Assembly: GCF_020740795.1 (NCBI RefSeq)
Contig: NC_067301.1
Span: 496,001 to 560,000, forward strand
Direction: 5' to 3'
Source of the DNA: Apus apus
Lineage: Eukaryota > Chordata > Aves > Apodiformes > Apodidae
Length of the DNA stretch: 64,000 bases
Shown here: positions 11,501 through 20,005 of the stretch, piece by piece
Layout of the letters: every line of letters starts with the position of its first letter
How positions within the stretch are numbered: the first letter of the stretch is position 1
Position numbers and translations under genes: made by a program
Notes under the pieces: model-generated
What the model saw: only the letters and a program-made list of their open reading frames with translations
What the model was told of the DNA's origin: nothing
The model's database searches: none

Positions 11501-13223
11501 GGGGCTGCCATGCCACTATCCCTGGGACCAGCCTGGCCCCAGATCCTGCTTGGGAGGTGAAGCAGGGATGCTGCTGCAGTGCTGCTACCCGGGGGGGGGG
11601 GCTGCCATCAGCAACAATGCCCATGGCCCTGGGCAAGCAGAAAGGTGGCCTCCAGCATGGGGAGCAGCCTCTCCTCGGCGGGCAGCCTAATCCATTTACA
11701 TAACAGCGGGTGGACAAAGGCGGCTGTGTTATCACCCTGCACCAGGAGCCCCGGCAGCCAACCCGGCAGCCTGCAGCAATATTTCTGCCAGCGCTCGCCT
11801 CTCTCCTCCTCGCCCTTTCTCTCTGGGCCATAAAGAGGGCGCAGCCGGCTGTCCAGGCTGATAACACCACTGCATTGCCCTTGGAGCTGGGGGACAAGGG
11901 TGGCTGTGGTGGCTGTCCCCAGCACTGGCACCCTGCCCAGAGGCCAGAGGGAGGGAGGAATGGGGCAGCAGTGGACACCCTGCTCCCGTCTGCCCCTCTC
12001 CTGTTGGTGGGTAGTTAGCCCCTGCCTCAGCCAACAGCAGTTCGGGGCATTACCTTGGGCAGTGTCCCAGGAGGAGTCGCAGGGAAGGGAAATCCCCTTT
12101 GGCCGCAGCATAGTGGACGGGCAGTGCTCCCGTGTCGGTGGCTGCTGTGGGGTCGCTGCCCCCAAAGCGGAGGAGCCAGTCGATCACCTCGTGGTGACCG
12201 AAGCGGGCTGCCAGGTGTAGGATGGTGGCACCAGAGTTGTCTGTGTCCTGTGGGAGGAAGCGGGGCAGCCATCGGCGCTGGGGGACCAGAGGTGGCTATG
12301 GGGCATCCCCCAGCCAGGATCTGGCTCAGGGAAGGGTGGCCTGGTGGGAGCAGGATTCCTGTCTGCCCAGAGCAAGGCTGAAGGAAGGGGATGCACCACA
12401 GAACTAGTGCATCTGCCCTCCCAGTGAGTGTGGCACAAAGCCCCCTTGTTCTGCTAGTGGTGGGCAGCCCCTGCCTGTGGGGGCTCACCATGGAGCCCTG
12501 CTGTGCCACTCTGCACACTCTGTGGGCCGCAGGCAGAGCTGGGACCCCGCCAGGAGGTCGCCAAAGCTGCTGACCCAGTCCTCCCCGTCCTTCCTGCTTA
12601 ATCCCCGCTTCCAGCTCCTCCTCTGCCGCTTCTGCCGCCGGCACGTCACATGGCGATAGCACCCGGCTCCGGGGCAAGCAGCTTACCGCCCGGTCCCGCC
12701 GTTGTGTAACCCCGGGAGGGGCAGTGGCACTGGAGGGTCTGTGGGGCCCCGGGATGTCGGGGGTTCCCCCGGCTGCCAACCGCTCTGCAGGACGGGGACC
12801 TCGGCTCCACTCACAACCATCTCCCCGCGGCTGCTGCCACTCACGCGTGTCCGGGGAACGCTTCCCCGGTTGCCCGCCCCCCAGAGGGTCCTGCCCTCCC
12901 CCCCGTATCCCCCGCGCCCCCGCTCGCACCTGCACGCCGCAGCCCCCCTGCGTGAGCAGCCACTGGAGACAAGCGAGGTTGCCGGTGGCGGCGGCGTCGT
13001 GAGCCGGCGTGGCCCCATTGCGCGCCCGCGTGTCCCCGCGGAGGGCGGCCTCGGCCGCCAGGTACCGGAGGCAGGCAAGGCGGCCGGCGCGGGCAGCGTG
13101 GTGAGCGGGAGAGGCGCCGAGGGCGTCCCGCAGCCCCGGCCTCAGCAGTCCGGCAGCCCGCAGCCCCCGCAGAGCCTCCACGTCCCCCTGTCGCGCCGCC
13201 AGCAGCGCCCGCTCCAGCGCCAT
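2529..13223 (-). CDS. ESPN: Espin, actin-bundling protein of stereocilia
   Basis: Cross-links parallel actin filaments and sets stereocilia length; human mutations cause deafness (DFNB36). Coding exons in transcription order: 13223-12930, 12247-12054, 9960-9774, 9696-9514, 9436-9305, 9230-9011, 8938-8661, 7258-7097, 7020-6846, optional 6558-6532, 5473-5328, 5243-4968, 2947-2868, 2786-2775 (12-nt microexon), 2676-2529. Phases join throughout to 828 codons plus stop (837 with the optional exon; human 854). Residues 1-330 are ankyrin repeats ([49 protein letters not shown]). Proline-rich blocks follow in the seventh and ninth exons. A WH2 actin-binding motif ([16 protein letters not shown]) lies near residue 623. 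The C-terminus [19 protein letters not shown] is the bundling module. The start [12 protein letters not shown] matches human, so the in-frame ATG 48 nt upstream is not used here. An alternative long 3' exon at 3492-4727 is listed separately. Confidence 0.95.
3182..3187 (-). terminator. ESPN: Proximal poly(A) signal of the long ESPN isoform
   Basis: AATAAA on the minus strand (TTTATT on plus), 305 nt past the stop of the ESPNL-type exon. It lies inside the intron that the classical isoform removes, which supports alternative polyadenylation of ESPN. Confidence 0.7.
3492..4727 (-). CDS. ESPN: Alternative terminal exon of ESPN encoding an ESPNL-type C-terminus
   Basis: One 1,236-nt open exon in phase 0 with the exon ending at 4968 (...EEEEQRRK). 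The acceptor is a pyrimidine-rich tract ending GCCGCAG at 4734-4728; the stop is at 3494-3492. Joined to the upstream exons it gives an espin of about 1,160 residues. The translation does not match human espin but does match the C-terminus of the paralogue [18 protein letters not shown] (ESPNL VSVRTLRGNFES), [41 protein letters not shown], and the end [16 protein letters not shown] (ESPNL YINRSFAFWKEKEAEM). It has its own AATAAA 305 nt downstream, so it should work as a proximal last exon competing with splicing to 2947. The family match is from memory; the acceptor choice is inferred. Confidence 0.85.
   Translation of the reverse strand, partial: PGSPSPPPCRCGSPAHRGTPGPAGQPMWEEDVRRLERQLGSLRVMHKAQPRWPEEELPPLPVLPAAPAPRHLPRAREDLLAHGSQPPMLPATLGSVGEPGTGRRAGSPGSQLDARREILGCGVSVRSLKANYEGPVGVPAPLPRVTKRKRAQPPGSTRQPVLEEEYGDGAPRRSRLAPPEPSIPRERTEVHKERAVFLFLEHWKKRAQAAVAGEERPRQPGRRRPAAGRLLARWRSVARRVPGRQIRRLSRATLLYWPQHFLPHIGGSPMPYDSLPLDLFMLGYFQLLEMPLSPEERRFRHLLCYEMFDRLGSHSWHRVRHFHRTVLEQVEAGHRHWLDGFEDLVQEFFGDSPTMMAESPPEPNSMALRGEGAAVPLPVLELGEFSEEDVCRFIDRSFSFWKEKESEMSDT
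6532..6558 (-). CDS. ESPN: 27-nt alternative ESPN exon (nine residues)
   Basis: Acceptor CCTAG and donor GTAAGT bound 27 nt that insert RGKALRQMK between STG and STKSFN without a frame change. Mammalian espins have a basic nine-residue alternative peptide at the same place (KVRVLRHRK as I recall it), so this is very likely the same optional exon just before the WH2-encoding exon. Confidence 0.7.
7259..8660. other. ESPN intron between coding exons 7 and 8, nothing recognised
   Basis: About 1.4 kb of GC-rich intron. I see no coding exon with proper borders, no RNA gene and no mobile element. Confidence 0.5.
9961..12053. other. ESPN intron 2 with AT-rich islands
   Basis: About 2.1 kb, the longest sparsely explained intron of ESPN. 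Most is GC-rich, but AT-rich islands stand out at about 10140-10220, 10440-10560, 10960-11040 and 11400-11460, and the segment 11680-11880 is rich in TAATCC- and GATAA-type motifs. No bHLH (HES2-like) coding sequence is seen. The islands are candidate regulatory elements (see findings). Confidence 0.45.
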
Positions 13224-14400
13224 CCCGGCACCGGCACCGGCGGCACCGGCGGTGGCCCCGGGCGGCGGCACCGGCCGCCGCTTGGCACTGCGCGGCGCTG
13301 CCCCCCCGCCGCCCCCCTGCCCCGCCGGCTCCTCCTCCTCCTCCCCCGGGGCCGCCCCTCCGCCCGCCCCGTCCGACGGCGCGCCGGCTGCCCGCTGCCG
13401 CTGCCCGGGACCCCGCGCCGCTCCCGCCGGCCCCTGCCAGGGCCTCTAGACTTTGTCGGACTGCGGCCAGGACCTGGGGCGGCCCGGGGGGATCCCAACA
13501 GGTTCCCTGGCGCGGCTGCAGTCGCTGCCGTCCGCGGTCCTCTGGCCACACGTGTGTCCCCTTTCCCCGCCCGCTGCCCGCCCACGCGAAAGGCGCGGGG
13601 ATGATGGGCTCCTCCGGCGGCCCCGACGTTCGCTACCGGTCCCGGCAGCACGGGCAGGAACCGGGGAATGATGAATAGGCTGCTCTGCCTCCGGGAACGC
13701 CGGTACGGGCAGTGAGGGGACCGGCACCTGGGGAACTGGCGGGGACACCCGAGGACAGCGCGGCCCGGACACCCCCCCCAGCACCGCGGACAGCAGCGGC
13801 TCCGCGCCTTCAGCACCGCGGACAGCGGCCGCCCCGCCCGCCCGCAAGGGCGGCGGTACCGGGACCGTAGCGCCCGACTGCCGTGTGCCCCGGGCCCCCG
13901 AGCACCGCTGCGCCAGCTGAGGGCCCTGCCACCGGGAAAACAGTGACACGGGAGTGGCACGGGGACATCGGCGGGGATCCGGGCATGACCCGGTGCCGGA
14001 ATCGCCCTGCTGCGCCCTGGGGCATTTTGGCGTGGGGCAGTGGGCGCGGGGGGCACCGGAGGGCACAGCAGCCCCTGTCCCGGTGGGGAGAGCCCAGCTC
14101 CCCCGGCAGCACCGGAGCCCCGCCCCCCGGCACCGGAGCCCCGCCTCCAGACACCGGAACCCCCCCCCGCTCCCCACTGCGCCCCCGGGCGGCGCCCGCC
14201 GGCAGAGCGCAGGCCCCGCCTCTCGGGGCGGGGCGCCGGTGCCGCAGCGCCGTTGCGGGCGGGGCGCCGGTGCCGCCATGTCGGAGCGGGGGGCCGCTGG
14301 CGCGGGGCCGGCCGCCATCCAGGTCTCCAGGTACGGCCCCACCGCGCTGCCCGCTGCCGGGGAACCGGGGGAGAGCTGGGCGGGGCTGGGCTGGGAACCG
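12880..14400. promoter_or_regulatory. CpG-rich head-to-head promoter region of ESPN and ACOT7
   Basis: The ESPN start codon (13223, minus) and ACOT7 start codon (14278, plus) diverge across 1,054 bp of dense CpG DNA with many GC boxes, a CACGTG E-box near 13547, and short tandem repeats of CACCGGAGCCCCGCC around 14105-14160. No TATA box is obvious. The region probably serves both genes. It is also where HES2 would be expected from human gene order, but no bHLH sequence is present. Confidence 0.65.
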
Positions 14401-17400
14401 CGCGAGAGCGCCAAGGCCGGGACCGGCCTGCAACCGGGATGCTACCGGCGGGACTGTCCTCACGGCTGCCGGCACCAGACGCTGCCAGCACCGTCACCAC
14501 TGTTCTTCCCACAGTGCCCCTGCTGGTGACGGTGCTGCGCGGGGCACCGTGGAGCATCACCGCGCCCTTGCTCCGCGGTGCCCGGTGCAGCACCGCCAGG
14601 GGAGGGAGGGCAGGGAGGGAGGGCAGGCAGAGCCCCTCTTGTCCCGCCTTCGCCCGCTCTGGCTCCCCGGTACGGCCGCCTGGCTGAACCGTGGCTCTTC
14701 TCCGGGCTGACACGCGGCCTTTGCCCCAGCTGCCCTCCTCCAGTCGATTATTTGCCGCTCGGACAAAAGTCGCTGCTGCTGCTGCTGGCGGCAGGAGCCG
14801 CCACCGCCGAGTGGCAGCACGTGTCAGCTCAGTCTCCGTTTGTCACGGTGGCCCCAGCTGAGCAGCCGCTGCCCCGGCAGAGAGCGATGCCCCCCCCGCT
14901 CCCCACAGCGGTTCGGGGCGGTTTCCACCGCCCTGCGCAGGAAGCCACGTGCGGGCAGCGCCGGTGACGTTGCCAGCACCGGCGTGGCGAGATGGCCCGG
15001 CAGCTCATCCGGTAGGGCCGTGGCGGTGGCTCTGGGCGGCCGTACTGGCACCCTGGTGGGGGTGGCGGGGATGTGAGCACTTGTGTTCTTTCCCGGCAGG
15101 ATCATGCGCCCGGACGATGCCAACGTCGCGGGGAATGTCCATGGTGGAACCATCCTGAAGATGATTGAGGAGGCGGGAGCCATCATCAGCACCCGCCACT
15201 GCAACTCCCAGGCCGGGGTGAGTAGGGGATAGAGTGCCCACTGGGCTCGGTAATTCTCCAACCCTCCCACAGGGTTCTGCTGGGAATAGGGTGTCCCTCG
15301 GGGCCACCAGGCCTCCCTGGGGACCTGCCTGGTCGCCCCCCACACCAGAAGCGTTTGCTGCTGTGTGCAAACCACCGGAAATTCCAGCTGCTGCCAGAGC
15401 ACGGCCCCAGTAGTCAGAAGCATCCTGCTTTGTGTTTTATGGGCAGAAACGTCACTGCACTGCTGTTAGTGTTATAACTCCCGCGAGGGGCGGGTCGCAG
15501 GGAGCCCTGGCGTCCGTTACGGGTGGGGAAGGAATGGCAGCCGCCGGTGGATAAGGCAGAGGCTGTGGTGCCAGAGCTGCACGTGGTGTGGGCCGGCCCT
15601 GGGGATCCGCCAGCCACAGCCCTGCATGGTGTGGCTGTGGCCACTACCCTCACTGTCCCGTGTCCCCAGGAGCCCTGCGTGGCCGCGCTGGCAAGGGTGG
15701 AGCGGACGGACTTCCTCTCCCCGGTGTGCATTGGTGAGGTGGCCAACGTCAGTGCCGAGATCACTTACACCTCCCGGCACTCCGTGGAGGTCCAGGTCAA
15801 CGTCATGTCTGAAAACATTCTAACAGGTGGGTGGCTACTGGCAGCTCTGTCCCAGAACTCCAGGAATAACTATGAGAAGCCACGAGCTCGCAGTGCTGAC
15901 CCTCTGCTCTGCCCACTGTCCCCAGCAGCACGAGCAGAGATACTGCCTTTTTATTGAGAGTGGGCAGGGCTGGTGCTGGGCAGGGCAGCCAGGAAGGCTC
16001 CCTGGGGAGTACAGCTCCATTGATTATTTTTAGTGAAGAAAGGAATAATCTGCTGTTAGCTCCTCCTGCCTCATTTGCTGCACATGGCCCTGAAAAAGGC
16101 CCTTTTCTTGCCGTTGTTGTGGCAATGGGCTCTGCTTGCTGGGATGCCTTCCCAAAATGCAGTGCCGCACCTGCTCTGAGCCAAAGCCCGACAGGAGCTG
16201 GCAGACAGAGCTGCCCGGTGCTGCGGGGCCAGCCCCGGTGCCGGTTACCGGCAAAGTGCTGCTGGTGTCAGTCCTGTCACCCTCTGCCCCCCCTCTCCTC
16301 CAGGAGCAAAGAAGGTGACAAACAAGGCAACTCTGTGGTACGTGCCGCTGTCCTTGAAGAACGTGAACAAGGTCCTTGAGGTGCCCCCCATCCAGGTAGG
16401 ACAGCTCACGTTGCTCCCTGAAAAGCACAGCTCACCTGCTCCAGGAGAACAGCGCTGACCTGGCACCCCAGCTGTGCTGGTGCCTTTGCCAGCCCCGTTG
16501 TCACCAGCCCTTCCTTCCAGTACGCAAGGAAGGAGCAGGAGGACGAGGGGAAGAAGCGTTATGAGGAGCAAAAGCTGGATCGGCTGGAAACTAAGCAGAG
16601 AAATGGCGACGTGATCTTCCCTGTCATCAACCCAGGTAACGCGGGCAGCGCGTGGCCGTGGGAACATCCTGGCAGTGCTGGGAGGATGAACTGATCCCCA
16701 GGACAGCTCTGGCTGACAACAGGCACCTGTGGCTGCGAGTGCCCACTCCCTGCACCGTGCTGGGGAGGGGGATGGCATTTTGGAGCCGTGGTGTGTGAGC
16801 TGAGCAGGTTGCTTGGTAATGCAAGCATGGGGCGAGGGTCCTGCACACTCCGCAGCTGCAGCCCCTCTCTCAAGTCAGTTTTTAGCAAGAAATTAATCAG
16901 CTGGTGTTTGAAGGGAGGGGTGAGCTATGGGGAGGAGCTGGGGGTCCCTGGGGATCTCTTTCCTACTGAAAGCATAGCCCTGACTTCTGGCAACACGGGG
17001 CAGCTCTGGTGCCAGCTGAAGGGGCAAGTGGCCTGCAGGACCAGTGTGGTCCTTGGCAGAGGCAGAGAGGTGGCATGTGGGGATTGTACTGGGGCGATGC
17101 AGGATGAAAGTCACTTAAATGCTTTTTCCCCTCTGTTCTCCCTGCTCACAGATAGGCAGACAAAAGGTAAGGCTTCCTGTTCACTCCCATTTACTTTTGG
17201 GCTCCTTGAGAGCTTTAAAAGAGGAAATGAGCTAAGCTGGAATAAAAGTGGTGGGTGGGCATCAGAGGGAGGGGGTGATGTCAGGTGTGAATGGCCTCTG
17301 CTCTCAGGACTGCTCTGGGCTGATAAAACACTGGTTTGAACACCCTTTGGCTTTGTTCCAGCCAGCCCCACAGTTTCTTCCTTCAGACAGCTTAAGACAG

Positions 17401-19115
17401 GGTTGTAGGGCTGTGTGCGGTGGCCAGACAGCTCTGATGTCTGCTTTGCTCTCTCTGACCAGAGCCACACACCGTGGGCTACAGCCAGTCCAGCCTGATC
17501 CACCTGGTGGGGCCATCGGACTGCACGCTGCTGGGCTTCGTGCACGGAGGTGAGCCCGCTCTGCACCAGTTTTCCCCTGGAGCAGAAGCAGAAATTGCGA
17601 TTCCTAGAAGTTTGTCATTGTGTCATAAATTGCAAAACTTGCGTTATAAACCCACAGCATAAAATGACTGTGATTTGCTGGAGTCATTTCCTCTTGGCCA
17701 CTCTTCGTCTAATTGCATCCTTAAAAAAAACCCAACCACAAGAACATGGCCCAGAGCTCTTTCCAGGCAGGAGGTCTGTGGGACTGCTCATGCCTTGCAA
17801 GACTGAGGTTTGCTCAGGGAAATTTGGGAGAGCCAGAGCTGGCTTAAATCTTAAACCCAGGTCTGTGAGGATGCCACCCTGCAGGTGCTCTTGGCAGGAG
17901 TCTGCTGGTACCGGGGTTTTCCTGCAGGTGGGATTCTCCGCTCTGACTCCTGGGTGTAGCTTTGGTCATGCAAAGGCCTTACTGAGCAGCGCAGCTTTTC
18001 CCCTAACCCTCCCTGAGATGGGACCCCCTGCCTCCCCACAGGTGTCACCATGAAGCTCATGGACGAGGTTGCTGGGATTGTAGCTGCCCGTCACTGCAAG
18101 ACCAACATCGTCACCGCCTCGGTGGATGCCATCAACTTCCACGAGAAGATCAAAAAAGGTGATGGGGGTGGTGGTGGGCACTTCATTCTCCTGCAGTGCC
18201 ATGTCCTGGCTCCCCTGGGTGCTGGCAGAGAAATGTGGTCACTGTTAGACTTGTCCTGTGCCGGGAAGCTCTGCTTAAGACACGGCTTAAACATAAAACA
18301 GGCGGGGCCCCTTGCTCCCTCCCTCTGAGCAGAAGTGGGGGCCATCAGCCTGACCAGCCCCTCTCGGCATTACAGGCAGTGTCATCACCATTTCGGGGCG
18401 CATGACCTTCACGAGCAATAAATCCATGGAAATTGAAGTTTTTGTGGATGCTGACCCGTTCGTGGACGAGCCTCGGGAGCGGTACCGCGCCGTCAGCGCC
18501 TTCTTCACCTACGTCTCCCTGAGCAAGGAGGGGAAGCCCCTGCCCGTCCCGCAGCTGCTGGTAAGAGCTCTTCCTGCCACACTGCAGCCAGCCTGGCCAG
18601 CCCTTCTGCTCCACCAGGGCAGACCCCAGCCAGCTTTTTTGTCCAACAAGCCCTCTTTCCTTGAGTTATTCAGCAGAAGCACATGAGCACAGGAGAGGAC
18701 CATATGTGACAAGGCTGCTGCATCCCCCCTTAGCTCTCCTGCCAGTTTTTAGCTCTCCTGATCCCAGCAGGGCTTTGCTGATGTGGCACCACTGACCAGG
18801 GAGCTGTTTCTTGATGAATATTTTGTCCCACCTGCTCTCTGCTCTTCACCATTTCCCACTGTTCTGCTGGCTAATTACCCACTAGCTGTCAAAACACGTT
18901 CCACAGTGCACGGGTTTTCCGTTACGTTTCCTGGAAGGGGGGGATGGTTTCCCTCCCACACAAGCCCCGCCGGGGCTGCTCAGGCTGCGCTGTGTTTCCG
19001 TCGCCCGCAGACGGAGACGGAGGATGAGAAGCGGCGCTTCGAGGAGGGGAAGGGCCGGTACCTGCAGACGAAGGCCAAGCGGCAGGCGCAGCTGCAGCAG
19101 GCTGCCCAGCAGTGA
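14278..19115 (+). CDS. ACOT7: Acyl-CoA thioesterase 7 (brain acyl-CoA hydrolase)
   Basis: Hydrolyses long-chain fatty acyl-CoA to free acid and CoA; cytosolic and most abundant in neurons. Coding exons: 14278-14330, 15100-15217, 15670-15826, 16304-16395, 16521-16635, 17463-17549, 18042-18158, 18376-18560, 19011-19115; total 342 residues. Two hotdog domains are visible. The first has VAGNVHGGTILKMIEEAG, whose Asn corresponds to catalytic Asn24 of mouse Acot7. The second has VHGGVTMKLMDEVAGIVAAR, whose Asp corresponds to Asp213. The C-terminal tail is charged (ETEDEKRRFEEGKGRYLQ). The ATG sits in GCCGCCATG, a good Kozak context. A 15-nt optional exon may lie at 17152. The gene lies head-to-head with ESPN and 890 bp before the ICMT start codon. 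Confidence 0.96.
17152..17166 (+). CDS. ACOT7: Candidate 15-nt alternative microexon of ACOT7
   Basis: A long pyrimidine tract ending CTCACAG precedes ATAGGCAGACAAAAG, followed by the strong donor GTAAGG. The entering and leaving phases equal those of the flanking exons, so inclusion adds DRQTK between NP and EPHTVGYSQ, in the linker between the two hotdog domains, without a frame change. I do not know of this exon in mammals; splice-site quality and phase are the only evidence. Confidence 0.4.
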
Positions 19116-19587
19116 CCCCTGCGCTCCCACCGCCTTCGCCCGCCAAGCGTTCAGGTTCCCGTTCTTGTTGTGTCCAGCCCGCGCCGGGCCTCGCGCCTTC
19201 GCCCGCCGGAGCTGCCGCGGCGAGGCGGCTGCTTCGCTGTTGATCAGTTTAGCGCCGTAGACCTTGTGCTTTAGGTGGCTTCAGCGCACCCAAAGCCTCC
19301 GGGAGCCTTCCCGGTTGCTCGCCATCCACCCCGTGAGCCCTGTTTGCACCCGTCAGCCTGCCGTGCCGGAGCAGGGCCGGGCTGCGTCACGGCAGGAGGG
19401 CGCGAGGCCGCCGGTCCGTGTGCTGCTGTGTTCAACCCTCCTCACTGCGCACCAAAGCTCACGTGCGGTACCGGGAGGGAGAAGCGCTCCCGGTGCCGTG
19501 CTGAATGTCTGGGACCGTCCTGTTGACATCTCTAGATAGTTTCTCTGTGCACATCTATTTAAGTTATTTAAGGAATCCTGTGGCATA

Positions 19588-19593
19588 AATAAA
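19588..19593 (+). terminator. ACOT7: Poly(A) signal of ACOT7
   Basis: AATAAA 473 nt after the ACOT7 stop, followed within 40 nt by a GT-rich stretch (TGTTGTTGTTGACTGG). The ICMT start codon is only about 410 bp further on. Confidence 0.85.
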
Positions 19594-19859
19594 CTCTGTT
19601 GTTGTTGACTGGAATGGATCGTGTTACTGTTGTGTCTGGGGCGGCAACAACCGGGGCTGAGCAGCTTTTCCGCGCGCCGTGGCACAGCGCCCGGCCCCGC
19701 GGCTCTGCCGAGGGCCCCGGGCAGCGCGGGGGCTCTGGCCCCGGTTTGTAGGGAAGTTGACTCTTTCAACGAGGACACCTCGTGCAGCCGCGCGGCGCGG
19801 ATTCCAGCCGCAGCGGCATCCTGGCTGTGCCGGCTGGCTCCGAAGCAGCCCCCCAGCTG

Positions 19860-20005
19860 ACCGGCCGCAGCCCGGGGCTGCCGCGGCGGGGCCGTTCGGT
19901 GCGGCGGGACCGGCCCCGGGCCCACCGCGCCTGCGCGGGGCGCAGCTCTCGCGAGAGCCGCGCGGCCGTTTCCCGGGCGACGCGGGCGGGGCGGGCGCCG
20001 CTATA
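19860..20005 (+). promoter_or_regulatory. ICMT: TATA-less CpG promoter of ICMT with a perfect TCTCGCGAGA element
   Basis: The palindrome TCTCGCGAGA at 19947-19956 is the CGCG promoter element known to be bound by BANP (and linked to ZBTB33) at housekeeping CpG-island promoters. It lies about 50 bp upstream of the start codon. An NRF1-like site, CGCGCCTGCGCG, is at 19926-19937. Confidence 0.7.

Noticed and set aside
13224-13271. Upstream in-frame ATG for ESPN (adds 16 residues)
   Set aside because: The added peptide is low-complexity Gly/Ala and the MALE start at 13223 matches mammalian espin exactly.
13142-14713. Long minus-strand open frame (523 codons) between ESPN and ACOT7
   Set aside because: Stop-poor because the region is a CpG island; composition is Arg/Pro/Gly/Ala-rich, it matches no family, and it overlaps ESPN exon 1 and ACOT7 exon 1 in other frames.
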